Below, one piece after another: positions 43,755 through 55,193 of a stretch of DNA of 64,000 nucleotides (positions are counted from its first letter, which is position 1; every line of letters begins with the position of its first letter). A program made the position numbers and the translations under genes. Under the pieces are notes generated by a model. It worked only from the letters and a program-made list of their open reading frames with translations. It had not been told where the DNA came from and searched no databases. This stretch comes from Sthenelais limicola (Eukaryota; Annelida; Polychaeta; Phyllodocida; Sigalionidae), in NCBI GenBank assembly GCA_942159475.1, contig OW804094.1, forward strand, positions 128,698,755-128,762,754. Reading direction: 5' to 3'.

Positions 43755-45023
43755 CTAATTTAATTAAGAAAGAATCAACCCGGATGGTTATAGAAATTCT
43801 ACACCAGACTTTAATGTAATACATAGTGCAGAACACACATTTAATTAGTACATGTGATGAACAGATCTAATAATCTTTGGCCCCTTAGAGTTAGATATCG
43901 TGTACACAGAATAGAATCTAGTAAAACCTGAATGAATAAGGAAATTACGTCTTGAAATGTACCATTAGTTACTTCAAACATTCCTAAATGCTATGACGGC
44001 AATATCTCTCAGTAGATAGCCTCAACCGTTAAATTATCCTGTTGGTGTAAGGATAAGTTTACATAAGCAAAGCATTAATTTAGGAATACCAAGTAAAGTT
44101 TGTCGGACTTGGTCTTATTATTCTAAAACACTAGCCGTCTAAAATTGACGTAGCAATATGGAAGACTAATATCATTATATTTGGAGTACATGATATGATA
44201 TCAAATCTCCCACCGGAGTGTGACAACACAGTTATCATCTATTTAGTGGAACATAGTTAGTGCTGTACTCAATGTGACCTGAAATTCCCTAAGTCTTCGA
44301 TGGATTATATATCTTTCATGCATAATATATACACATCCATCCTTTCTCAGATCATTTTTTAAACTTTGCACGTTAGAATAAAAGTCCATGAGGACATACA
44401 CGACCAAAATAAATCGGAATGACTAGATGTGGTTGATGACACTTCATATAATGAAAACGAGAAGAAACGTGTACACACATTTACCATAAGATATATATTA
44501 TGCTATATGTAGGTAGTGCCATAATTAAGTCGAGGTGTGGTAGCACATATTAACACCATCAAATATAACTAGATACAGAACATAGAACACAATAAAATGT
44601 AGCGCGCCCTTTCACGGGGTATACAGAGTGAAATCACAGCAAACAAGCTATATCTATAGATAAATTATGTCTGGTGATTCCCATTACACCCGCACTACTG
44701 ATATTTTCTTCAACCAATGAGCAAGGAAGTACATTCGTACGTTTTTCTTGAAAGAACAGCAACATATAATAATACCTTTCATCTTATCTAAGCAAAACAT
44801 ATGCGCTAAGAGGCGAGATCAGCTGTAGTGAACATTAATGGCATGGTTGCGCGAAACACATCTCTGACTAGAACTAAACGATAATAATAATGCTCTTTTT
44901 CACCATATGAAGTACGATAGCGCCCACTCGTACTAATATGATATTTTGAGTAAACAAATATGGTATTTGAGGAAAAGGTAAAATACGCCCATCCTGGAAG
45001 TTAGACGCAATGAAATGACACAT
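43755..45023. other. intergenic region between convergent FBXW9 and FKTN
   Basis: Presumed 3' untranslated sequence of both genes. AT-rich; nothing else recognised. Confidence 0.5.
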
Positions 45024-47854
45024 TTATTGGAAATGCTGGATGACGCGCGGCCATTCTTCTTTGGGCCAGTCGCCGTTGGGTCTCACATTCGGAGGACTTC
45101 GTTTCCAGTCCCATTCTGTAACTGGCTCAAACCACGACTTTCCATAATTCGCTACAACATAGGACTCAGTCTCGCACGGAACCCGTATCTTCATATCAAG
45201 GAACTCCGTCCAGCAGAGTGTAAATTTAGGGAAGTAATATCTGGAAGACAGAAATGATTTTACACATTGCACTCTGATTTCTTGATGAAGCGTGACTTTT
45301 GCAAAGGGATGTTAGACTAAAATAGGGACTTAAAAACTATACACATTTGAAAACGCAACTCACTTAAACTTCTTCCCAGTACGGGCTTGGGTGCCACCAT
45401 TCCACATATGGTCACTCTCCTCGTAGAAGAAAAAAATGTCTAACTTCACATCACCGCCTTGAAATGATAACTCATAGCTGTCTTCGGGCTAGAATAAAGA
45501 GAACAAAAGTCTGCATCAACACTGGGGAGTTTCAGGGACAAGTGCAGATGGGTCTCAGAAATGTTACTAATATTTGAAATCATAAATAAGCTAACTAACT
45601 ACAAGTGTAAGTAACTTTACGAAATCCATAATTTCAAATTGAAACTGATTAGCATACCTTGCCGAATAAATGTTTTAAAGGGATTCCAGACATTTGAAAT
45701 GCGGGTGCGAGCCTTATATCATAATCTTTGATCCAGATTCCCAAATCTACATCTCGACTATGTGGAATGATATCGCATTGTCTGAACCAACCTACAAGTA
45801 CAAAAATACGCCAAAGTTTGATAAATCAATCAATTGAAAATATTGATACCAACATGAATTCAAATATTTAGTTTGTTTCTGACGCTAAAAGAAGACAACA
45901 AATGTGTACACGTGGATAATTTCTTTTGTAAATGCATTAAAGTGGCCGAGGTAATGAATAACATTTAGGATCTTCCGACAATATATCAATAGCGTATAAG
46001 GCTATTGATATATAACAAGTTAGCAATTGGTAAAAAGAGATTCATCACTAAAAGTAAGGCAGGGAAGTATAATACAGATCTATATCATACTTCCCAAATA
46101 ACCCACAGATACGGTGGTAATGATAGCGAAGTCGTGACGGAGAGAAAAATGAAGGATGAGAGAAGTTACCTAAGCAAGTGCCACTACTCATCCAAAAACG
46201 AATATCCAATTCATCAAGTGTTTTTTTGGCAGCCGCAAGGAGATCGCGAGCAGCTTTTTTAAAGTGCATGGCATCTTCACTTGTGTCGTGGCCATATTTG
46301 GAAGTGAATAACTGCGATCGCGTGTGATTACATTCAATGAACCTAGAATGTGGTATCTGTTTTAAAAATAGGGTTGGAAACCTGGGCGCGTGGAGCTGAA
46401 TTTGGTCCATCTGGACCTTGACTATATCCATCCTGCAATAAAATGAAATATGGCTGATTGTCAAACGCTATTTTATCAATTACGGATAATGCATTTACAG
46501 TTGATGATGAACGAAATTGATGACGCAAACTCCAAAAAGTAATAAAAGCTTTCTGGAGACAAATGAAAACAAACCTTTCATAAGCACTGGCTGTTTTGCC
46601 AAACTTTAAGTGCGAGGGGTCAACCATCATGTCCTCTGCATCACTACCGCGGACTTGGCCGGCTACGGGTCCATGCCACCAGTAACCCCCCTCTCGTTCA
46701 TAGAAAACGACTAGGTGGATAATATGACCTCCTCGGATGAACATATAATGAGTAGGGACTTCTGGCAGTCGAAGAGAATTGATACTACTTTGCTGGGGGT
46801 GTCTGTCTGTGACAGTGATTGTGTCAAAACCTTCCCTGTGCAATTCACCCAGTATATCCGACTGAAACAATAGAATACATCGTAATATTAAATGATTTAT
46901 GGTGGGGAATTAAATGTAACAAGATTATATTAGTGCATTAAAAAATATAAATCCAGTTCTAGTTCAAGTACACATTTACTTCTTATTCCTCGTACTTTTA
47001 CCAAGAAGATTTATTATCGTACTCCCGCGCATACATAATAGTAATTTATCGTGTAATAAGATTGTATTGGTGCACTCAAAAATATATTATATACCAGTTT
47101 TACTATAAACACAAAGTTTAAACCAGAGATATATAATTATTAGTTATATCCCTCCGTGCGATATTGACATACCTCAGGCTTCCATTGGGTGTTTAATATA
47201 CCAACGGCTGTATTACTATCCATTGTACATAAATACTTGCATTTCGTGGATGTATGCCTGGTTACATTGCTCATTATTGATTCTAAGATAGGTGGGTCGA
47301 TCAAAAATACGGGGATTTTCAACCGATCACTGAACAAAGCAAGGGTCTTCATATTAGCCTGGAAGAGAGTTTTAACATCATCAGTACTTTATACTACGGT
47401 ATCTGCGAAATAAGGAATAGAAATTAGAAATATCAAATTTATAGTGTTTTTTTGTGAGGACATAAGTTTAAAACTATCATTGGTAATTGTACAGAAAGAA
47501 AGTAGACTCGGTATTTTAAGATAACATCCTCACATGAGACTGTCCTTTGAGCTGACTATCTGTAGGTTTGGTTTCTGACAGTCCCAAAAAGGGATTATCC
47601 TGGAAAACGAAGGAAAACATTTAGGCTAGAACCGACACAATTTTTTGAGGAAAAATCATCGACACATAGTGTCATATAATCACAATTTCCCATTGTTAAT
47701 TTTTCACCTAATAGACAAATTACATGCAAATTATTAGTAAGAGAATTGAACTCACCATCCTCGACTTGGACACATACTTCACCACGTAGAGTTGAATAAA
47801 TAAGAAAAATAAACTAAATATCCCAAGGACAATGATAATCTGAACCTTCTTCAT
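45024..47854 (-). CDS. FKTN: Fukutin, ribitol-phosphate transferase of alpha-dystroglycan glycosylation
   Basis: Golgi type II membrane enzyme that adds ribitol 5-phosphate in the matriglycan-bearing glycan of dystroglycan. Exons in transcript order: 47854-47756, 47599-47534, 47358-47173, 46861-46575, 46432-46170, 45791-45658, 45488-45364 and 45240-45024. They total 1377 bases, all phases agree, for 458 residues (the human protein is about 461). Residues 5-27 form the signal anchor ([14 protein letters not shown]). Family signatures in order: [44 protein letters not shown], then the catalytic acidic motif [10 protein letters not shown] with D313 and D315, then [10 protein letters not shown] and the C-terminus ([20 protein letters not shown]). 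No key residue is missing. The stop overlaps an AATAAA string (45023-45028). Confidence 0.95.
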
Positions 47855-48991
47855 TTAGATGGACTGGCTGATTGTGGAGACGATGATCTTAAATTACGGT
47901 GTGCTGTCATCAGAACCTATAGGTAATATATGAGGAAAATTTTATCATGGAAAACTATTTATAATTTTCGAGCTAGTTTTAAACCTAATAGTCATATATA
48001 GGCTATATAATGTAATGAAAATAAAAATACTGCCCCTAAAATGTGGAATTGTAATAATTAATCGTTCTCACCATAAATTAATCAGTTATGCCGGGAGGCG
48101 ATGTACAAATGAATATGGCATGCCCCCACCTAGATAGTCTGCCTATCTCTAAACTAAAAACTGCTGTTAGTAGCGATAGCAGTGCACTTTGTAGGGGCAG
48201 CATTCAGCCTGACTAGCCCCCACCCAGTCAACTGTATTGTACTAGGATTAACATTGGCATTGTGCCAGCCAAGAGAGAAAATAATTATAAGAAAGTTACT
48301 AACTGACTAAGAGTAAGACTCAAGACAAGTGAGAGTACGACTTTAATTAGAGTCACTTAGTCTTTATTAAATTTAAGTCGTTTAACCTTAACTGTCCAAG
48401 TCTAGCACTATAGTTTAGGTCAAGATTAACCATGTATTATTTAATTAAAGAATAAATGGCGGGTCTGACCACATGATCTAGCCAGAGGCTAGCCAGGTGG
48501 TATCCGCCCACACGGTCACCTACTGCCCGGTCCGCGAATTGAGGTTTTCTAGCAATACCGCCCTGAAAATCGCCGACAACGTACGGTTTCGTCCAGGGAT
48601 CGGTACGGTCGGAGAGGGTGAGTTGGACAAGAAAACGATGTTTTCTAGGCTCAAATCAAGCTTCTATGCGAACAAAATAGGGGATGTCACATGAAACTAT
48701 CTGACTGGACGTAGAAGAGATAAAATGACATTGATGTGTACCTTTTTCAGACAATATAATGTGCTATCTGTCTATCTTCGTTCGTTTATGTTGACGTCCA
48801 AAGATACATCAACGGGCGCGGCCATATTGCAGTACCGCAGATAATAGCAAATTTAAAAAAATGGAATCGTCCCATTGTTGATAAAGCGAATGAATGAAAC
48901 AAGATATTGAAACTAGCGTAGGTGAGATTATTTTAGCTGGCATATTCAACTTAAACATATGCCTGTTATGATCTTACTCTCCATTACTTCT
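47855..48991. other. divergent promoter interval of FKTN and SLC35E1, upstream part
   Basis: It holds the presumed FKTN 5' region. One G+C-richer stretch at 48490-48700 has a 65-codon plus-strand frame ending LKSSFYANKIGDVT, followed by TGA. It has no recognised domain and could be an untranslated exon or an old insertion. Confidence 0.4.
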
Positions 48992-49200
48992 ATACACGAA
49001 TGCACGGTTCCGTTCTGAGCATGCGCATTCGCCAAAAATGAGTCAATAAAGGCACATGGCTAATATGAATATTAATTAGTAGTAGTCAGCTGACCTTGAC
49101 CTTGGACTACTACTAATTAATATTCATATTAGCCATGTGCCTTTATTGACTCATTTTTGGCGAATGCGCATGCTCAGAACGGAACCGTGCATTTGTGTAT
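48992..49200. repeat. near-perfect 96-base palindrome at the SLC35E1 5' end
   Basis: Arms 48992-49087 and 49105-49200 are inverted copies differing at a single position (48998). They are separated by a 17-base loop containing TGACCTTGACCTTG. The arms contain TGCGCATGC (NRF1-like). The right arm ends 57 bases before the SLC35E1 start codon. Confidence 0.95.
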
Positions 49201-49256
49201 TCTCAGCATTTACTGCTGAAAAGTTGTGTTGTGGCAGTGGTCGTGTACTCGGTAAG

Positions 49257-52200
49257 ATGGAGTTGCCGACTGCTTACAAGGAGGCTTTAAAAGTGATTTT
49301 ACTATGTGTCGGCTGGTATTCATCAAGCTCTGCCAATGGAGTTGTTGGAAAGATCATTTTAAGTGATTTTCCTTATCCTATGACTGTTTCTATGGTACAA
49401 CTTCTGTCGATCTCTATATATTTGTTGCCTGTTATCAAATTGGGGAACGTTCCACCAACTACTCACAACCCAAAGTTTACATTGAAGTATTGGTTCATCA
49501 TGATTTTACCCCTTGCTTTTGGCAAATTTATATCATCTGTATCTTCACATATAAGCATATGGAAAGTGCCAGTATCATATGCTCATACAGGTAAGTATTT
49601 TCTATTCATTTTGCTCTGTACCAGGGCCCTACCTACTGTCTTCTAAGTCTTATCACCATTTAATTAGCTCTGAACTTTTAATAATACTAGCCCCAGGAAA
49701 AGGTCAAACACTCAAGACAAGTCCACCTTTTAGACTCAGTAGCTTAGAGTTGAACAGAGTATCCATCTGTATACCAACTCTTTACTCTCCCAAGAAGGGC
49801 TGGGGATGTATGCCTACTTAGTCTTAGTCTAGGGTTAGAATAATTCTAATCTTTAATGACTTTGCTTTATTTGTTGGAACCAGAGCTATCACTATTGATA
49901 TCTGTGTTGGAAATAAGATTACAGATCGGAGTATCCTGGTTTGTCATTTTCTAACAGCAAAAATCATTAAACAATTTTCATCTCCATCCTCCTACTACAT
50001 CCTCCATACACATCACCCCCACCACCCAGTTATACAAAATCTGTCTGATTTTAGATTTAATCTTTTAACTACATGAAGACCGTCGGACCTCAATGAATTG
50101 TATATGAAACGATTAACGTTTACAACAATGTAGGCCTACCGGTATGTGAGCCGTCATACAACATACCAAAGAATAGGGTCAGATCCAGTGTCTGTTCAAA
50201 CAATGGTCGGTCAAGGATTTATTTGTTAAACATATAAGTCAATATCAACTGTTTATGTCGGAGTTACATTCTGAAACGCAGTGGTGGCATATGATGTATA
50301 TATTCTATACATCACAACCGAGAAATCCCGATGCGAAAGTGATGAAATGATTTCAGGCTATCACTTCATTCATTACTTGACCAACGAGCAAATAATATGT
50401 CACAATTCAAACACATTTACTTCAGGGCTAATCATTATTTTTCTATTCCTTTACAGTCAAAGCGACGATGCCATTCTTCACAGTTTTACTATCAAGAATA
50501 ATACTTAGAGAAAAACAGTCCTTTAAGGTAAACACATGTGTTATTTGTGTATAAAAACACTACTTATGCGAGTATTATATATAACATATCGAAGACCACT
50601 CCTTAATATAATAGTATAATTTCGTGTTAGTTAAAATAATTTCCCCTGGTCTATCTGAATATATTATAGAATATAACTATTTTTTCCAGGTCGCGTTTTT
50701 TCTTTACATGTTCGTGTTACACCAAGCGTAACACTATATAAAATGTGAATCACTCTGTGCACTTTTTGCATGAGCCTCAATGTTAAGCCTGGCACCACGG
50801 TCTCCCTTCTGTGAACAGATTCACAATAACAGATAACAGTTCTCTAACATAAACACATCTTTATTTATATTTAACTATACGAAACTAATGCTTAAAATAA
50901 CTGGATGCTACCTTTATATAAAATATGTGATGTCTATAACACGGTATATAGATATAGATATGATATAGATTACCCAGAATGTTGCAGGTGGAAATTACTT
51001 TAAAAGACTCCACTTCTTGAAACACATTCATGTGTAACTTAGTTGTCTCTAAAGAAGGCCCTTCGATCTAGTCCGAGAAACCGGACAGACTCTGAGGAAA
51101 TAAAGTAAAAACAAAAAAGGCAACCACTTGAATTGTCCATTTAACACTAAGAGTGTCTACCAGTTGGCAGAATTCCACTAACACATATTATTCATACTCC
51201 TATGCCTCGTAATAAAGACCCTATAAGCTTGATATACTGGTTATGGTCCTCCAAACGCTGTTACTATAGCCCCTTTGTTATCGTAGTGCATGTATAACTA
51301 AGAGACGAAATCAAGGGCCATGATGAACGAATCAACGAATGTATTCAATATTAACCCACTGATTAACTCCCTAAGCAGAAGCACGGTTGATATCTAAGCA
51401 TGCATCGCTTATCTCGTCAGCATATTGTAGAATACATAACATGGCTTTATTACTTTCAGGTTTATTTTTCACTTGTTCCTATCATTGGTGGTGTGGTTGT
51501 TGCAACACTGACGGAACTGTCGTTTGATAGGATTGGATTAATTAGTGCATTAACGGCAACAATAGGGTTTTCCTTGCAAAATATATTTTCTAAAAAGGTG
51601 AGTTCCATTTTAAAAAATTCCTAGATTGAATATATTTAGATAGGGAATATATTCTTTTAGTATTTGAGAACTATCTAAGAAAATTGTTTTTGTGTAAAAT
51701 AATTCTGAGCACTTAGGATTATAAACATTTTGGGAGAAGTTGTATCTAAAAAATCCTTTTAATGCTTTATCTTTACAATGATTAATTATTTACAGCAATG
51801 ATATTATCCTTTATAAAATGCTTTTTCATCTTTTATAGTGCCTGCAGGTAAAATAATTGTAAAAAATAATTCTGAGCGCTTAGGATTGTATTGTTTTGTA
51901 ATATTTTTATTCCAGCGTTAAAACATATACATATTTTTATTGTCGAAAAGGATGTTTAAATCATTCATAAAATGTCAGAGTCTGTTTCTTCTTTAGCTTG
52001 TTCGACATGTTAGGATGATAAACATTTGGAAAAAGTTGTATTTTAGATAATACTTTCAATGCTTTATCATAAACAAATATTTACAGCAATAATCCTTTGT
52101 TGAGGAGACTTTATGTCTCTATAAAATGCCTTTTCATATCTTTTATAGTGCCTGCAGGATACGGGCATTCACCATCTTAGACTACTGCTCATCCTTGCTC

Positions 52201-55193
52201 GTATAGCTGGAATTTGTTTCTTTCCACTCTGGCTCCTGTATGATTTTCAGAGGATAATGTATGATTCTGGTTTTGTAAGTATATATTATGTTTTATTCAT
52301 GGAACTTTCCGGTTAATGATATCAGCCAAGCTAAATTCTATTTGAAATATTCTTGATTGAATGGACATCAATGTATAATTTAACAACACCCAGCGCCCAT
52401 GTACAACCAAATGTCTTGTTATCATTTTCAGATACATAGTTCACAAGCCCCTCGACTGATCGCCCTATTGCTCATCGATGGTTTCTGCAATTTCGCCCAG
52501 AATCTCATTGCATTCACCGTCATAGCTCTGGTCACACCTTTAAGTTATGCTGTTGCAAACGCTACCAAGAGAATCTGTGTGATATTCGTGTCCATCCTCG
52601 TTTTAGGCAATACTGTGTCATTCACAAATGCTGCTGGAATGATGACTGCAGTTGGTGGCGTTTTTATATACAACAGGGTAGGTGTTTATACCTGTATTTG
52701 TCGGTTTGCTGTCTGGGGGAATCAACTGTTAAAATTAGTCTATATGGGGAACTCACCCTGGAGCAATCCAACTACTATTTCAATCGTTCGCTTAGTATAT
52801 TTAGGTAATGAATCGAATCTTCTCTCAGCTCATAAGGTAGAACCAAAGGTACTGGAATTGAAGGCCATACTTGTAGTTTGAATGGTTGTTTTATTTCTTA
52901 TATCCACAGCAAACAGGTATAATGTTATCTTCAAGGTCTAATTCTCCAAGAAATAGCTTCCAATCCTCAGCTTCTCCATGGCCCTCTTTGGGTAACACCA
53001 AGAAGTCTTGCCAGGCCATTTATGCTTCTGAGAACATACCCCCGCCCCCCCCCCCCCCCCCCCCCCCGCCCCGCCCGCCCCACACACACACATTCTGAGA
53101 AATTACAAGGCTCAGAGAGAAAATTTCGAACAGTTAGTCTGAGTGTGCGGAGGAGAATGAGGGAGTGAGTAAGGCTTGGCTTGGGGCCGCATACATGTCA
53201 AGAAATGCAACCGCACATTTGGGTCCTGCGGTCCTCCTAGTGCGGATCCATATTTTCGTAGCGCGGACCCACCGTGTGGACCCACGACTCTGGACCAAAA
53301 TCATGTTACCCCATTTTGCTAGCCTTGAGGCTAAAAACGGACATCGTTCAATCCCGGGGTTCAATCAGGGCTTTTATAAGTAAAATGTTATATGGGACAG
53401 ACAACTACGCCCTTTACAGATTTAGGACAACCAGTTTAAGGTTAGGTTTAGTGTTATTTTCGGTATTTATTCTATAGGATGCTAAAAAAAAATGCTTAAA
53501 AATAAAGGCGCGGACCCAAAAAGGCAGGCATGTGTGCGCAACTTTTCACAAATAAGCAGAGTGTGGGCGTTGCGAGCAGAAGGACCCAGTTGCACTCGCG
53601 CGGACGCATTCCTTGACATGTCTCATGGCGCCGTCTATATTAATATATATGAATCTTTTATATTACTCATAATACAACTCCATGTTGAAATATTGTCAGC
53701 TTAGCAAAGCAACTCTTCGGGCTAGGTTGCCTCTATTCTAACGCCCAACTCATCTCCTCTGTGGGGTTCTATACCCCAGGTCACATGGGATCATCGGATG
53801 ATCCCTGAGTAAATATATTCCCGAGAATCCTATTGGATTAACCAGTCGCCAAGGGGGGAGCCCTTTGTAACCATGCAAACCTTCTCTAACTATCTACTGT
53901 GCAATTAGACATGAGTAATCAAACAGTAAAAATAGGCAATTTTCACAACAACGTAATTAACCTCTGAAATGCCTGCACACGCACTAACATACTTCTATAA
54001 AAAAAAAATCGTATGTCACTCATGAAAACCAGAAAATCGGAGTTACAAAATCAGAATTAAATGTTTTATTAGGAGGCTAGCAGATATTCTGTTCTTTGTT
54101 TGGAAGCCGACTTTAGAGGTGGGTCCGGTTTGAGGTCCCTGGTATAAACGGATATATTATTGTTTTTTTACATGGTGTGTGGGTGAGGGATGGAGGTGAG
54201 TTCAGTGTTTAGCAGGGGTGCGGGAGAGGCTAGTTAAGTGTGGGAGCAGTGGTCCTAGGGAGGGAGGGGTTTATATCAGTACAGTAGTGAATGACTGAAA
54301 CCTGTACTAGAGAAGTGCATCTGTCCATATGTATCTGTTAGATCTGTGTAGACTGATTTCCTCTGTTTATATCTAGTGTTACACTTCAGTTACATAACTT
54401 ATCTTATGCTCTCCTTAGATCTCCTCATTTTTCAGATCTATTACGTTTCTCACTGCTTTGCCTTGTCTTACTCACTGGATAGAATATACTTTCATTCATT
54501 CATTAAAGTCTTTCTATCAAATTTATTCTAAAATAAGTTAAATGACTACAGCTAGCCTCCTTGCTATTGATAGATATCATAGAAAGTGGCAGTTTTAGGT
54601 TGTTTTGTTTATTATTAATAAATAACAAAAATCCGCTCAGATGTTCATTTAATACATTGTCTGAGTAGACCTGAAGTTAGATTACTACGCAGGATAACTG
54701 CCAAGTAACAATAAAAATATACTGGTGTACATATAAATAATTGGGGAAATAGTGACGTTAACGATCAATGGGAATCTTATGAAAATCGCAGTTACTTGAG
54801 AGATAATATGAGATGACACATGAGAATATTCGTGATACAGACATTTTCTCCTTTCCCTGTTCTTTTCCTTGACGTTGTGACTCCATCTACTTGTCATGAA
54901 TTGAAGATTTTATGAAGAAAGGTTTCCAATAATTACATTAATTGATGTCTACTTTTTTAAATGAATTTCAGGCGAAATATGAGCAGAACCAGATGAAACC
55001 CAAGCCAATCCTGCCTACACACGAAACTCAAAATGGGACGGTCTCAAATGGTATTCAACACGCATCAATTTTACTTGATAATCAGTTAGAGACAAACAAC
55101 TCGTATCATTTATCACTTGCGAGCCACTCTAATAGTCTATTAAGAAGCAACTCTCAAAACAGTTATGGAAGTAGAGTATTGAGACATGTATGA
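49257..55193 (+). CDS. SLC35E1: solute carrier family 35 member E1 (nucleotide-sugar/triose-phosphate transporter family)
   Basis: Multi-pass transporter of the EamA/TPT family, probably Golgi; the substrate is not established. Six exons: 49257-49590, 50457-50527, 51460-51597, 52149-52274, 52432-52677 and 54972-55193 (TGA). They total 1137 bases in phase, for 378 residues. Recognised blocks: [122 protein letters not shown], and the cytosolic tail after FIYNRAKYEQNQ. About ten hydrophobic segments are present. The ATG at 49257 was chosen because it gives [12 protein letters not shown] directly before the first membrane span. An in-frame ATG at 49137 would add 40 residues, read partly through the palindrome arm, and is less likely. 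Confidence 0.92.
51640..52148. repeat. tandemly duplicated intron segment with a copy of the next splice acceptor
   Basis: Two diverged copies lie in SLC35E1 intron 3. Both contain ATAATTCTGAG(C)..CTTAGGATT, TTATAAACATTT-like and AATGCTTTATC blocks, then CTTTTATAG|TGCCTGCAG. In the upstream copy the acceptor is at 51837-51838 and TGCCTGCAG (51839-51847) is followed at once by GTAAAA. In the downstream copy it is the start of the genuine exon at 52149. Confidence 0.75.
53039..53092. repeat. poly-C tract with (CA)n
   Basis: A C-run interrupted by single G residues, ending in CACACACACA, in SLC35E1 intron 5. Slippage-prone. Confidence 0.85.
53194..53620. repeat. imperfect inverted-repeat element
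   Basis: The left end CATGTCAAGAAATGCAACCG and the right end, reversed, CATGTCAAGGAATGCGTCCG are similar, each followed inward by GGGTCCT. The 427-base segment is rich in CGCGGACCC words. This suggests a decayed TIR element in SLC35E1 intron 5, without a clear target duplication. Confidence 0.4.

Noticed and set aside
49137..49256. N-terminal extension of SLC35E1 from an upstream in-frame ATG
   Set aside because: It would translate the palindrome arm and gives a sequence unlike the family; the ATG at 49257 directly precedes the first membrane span.
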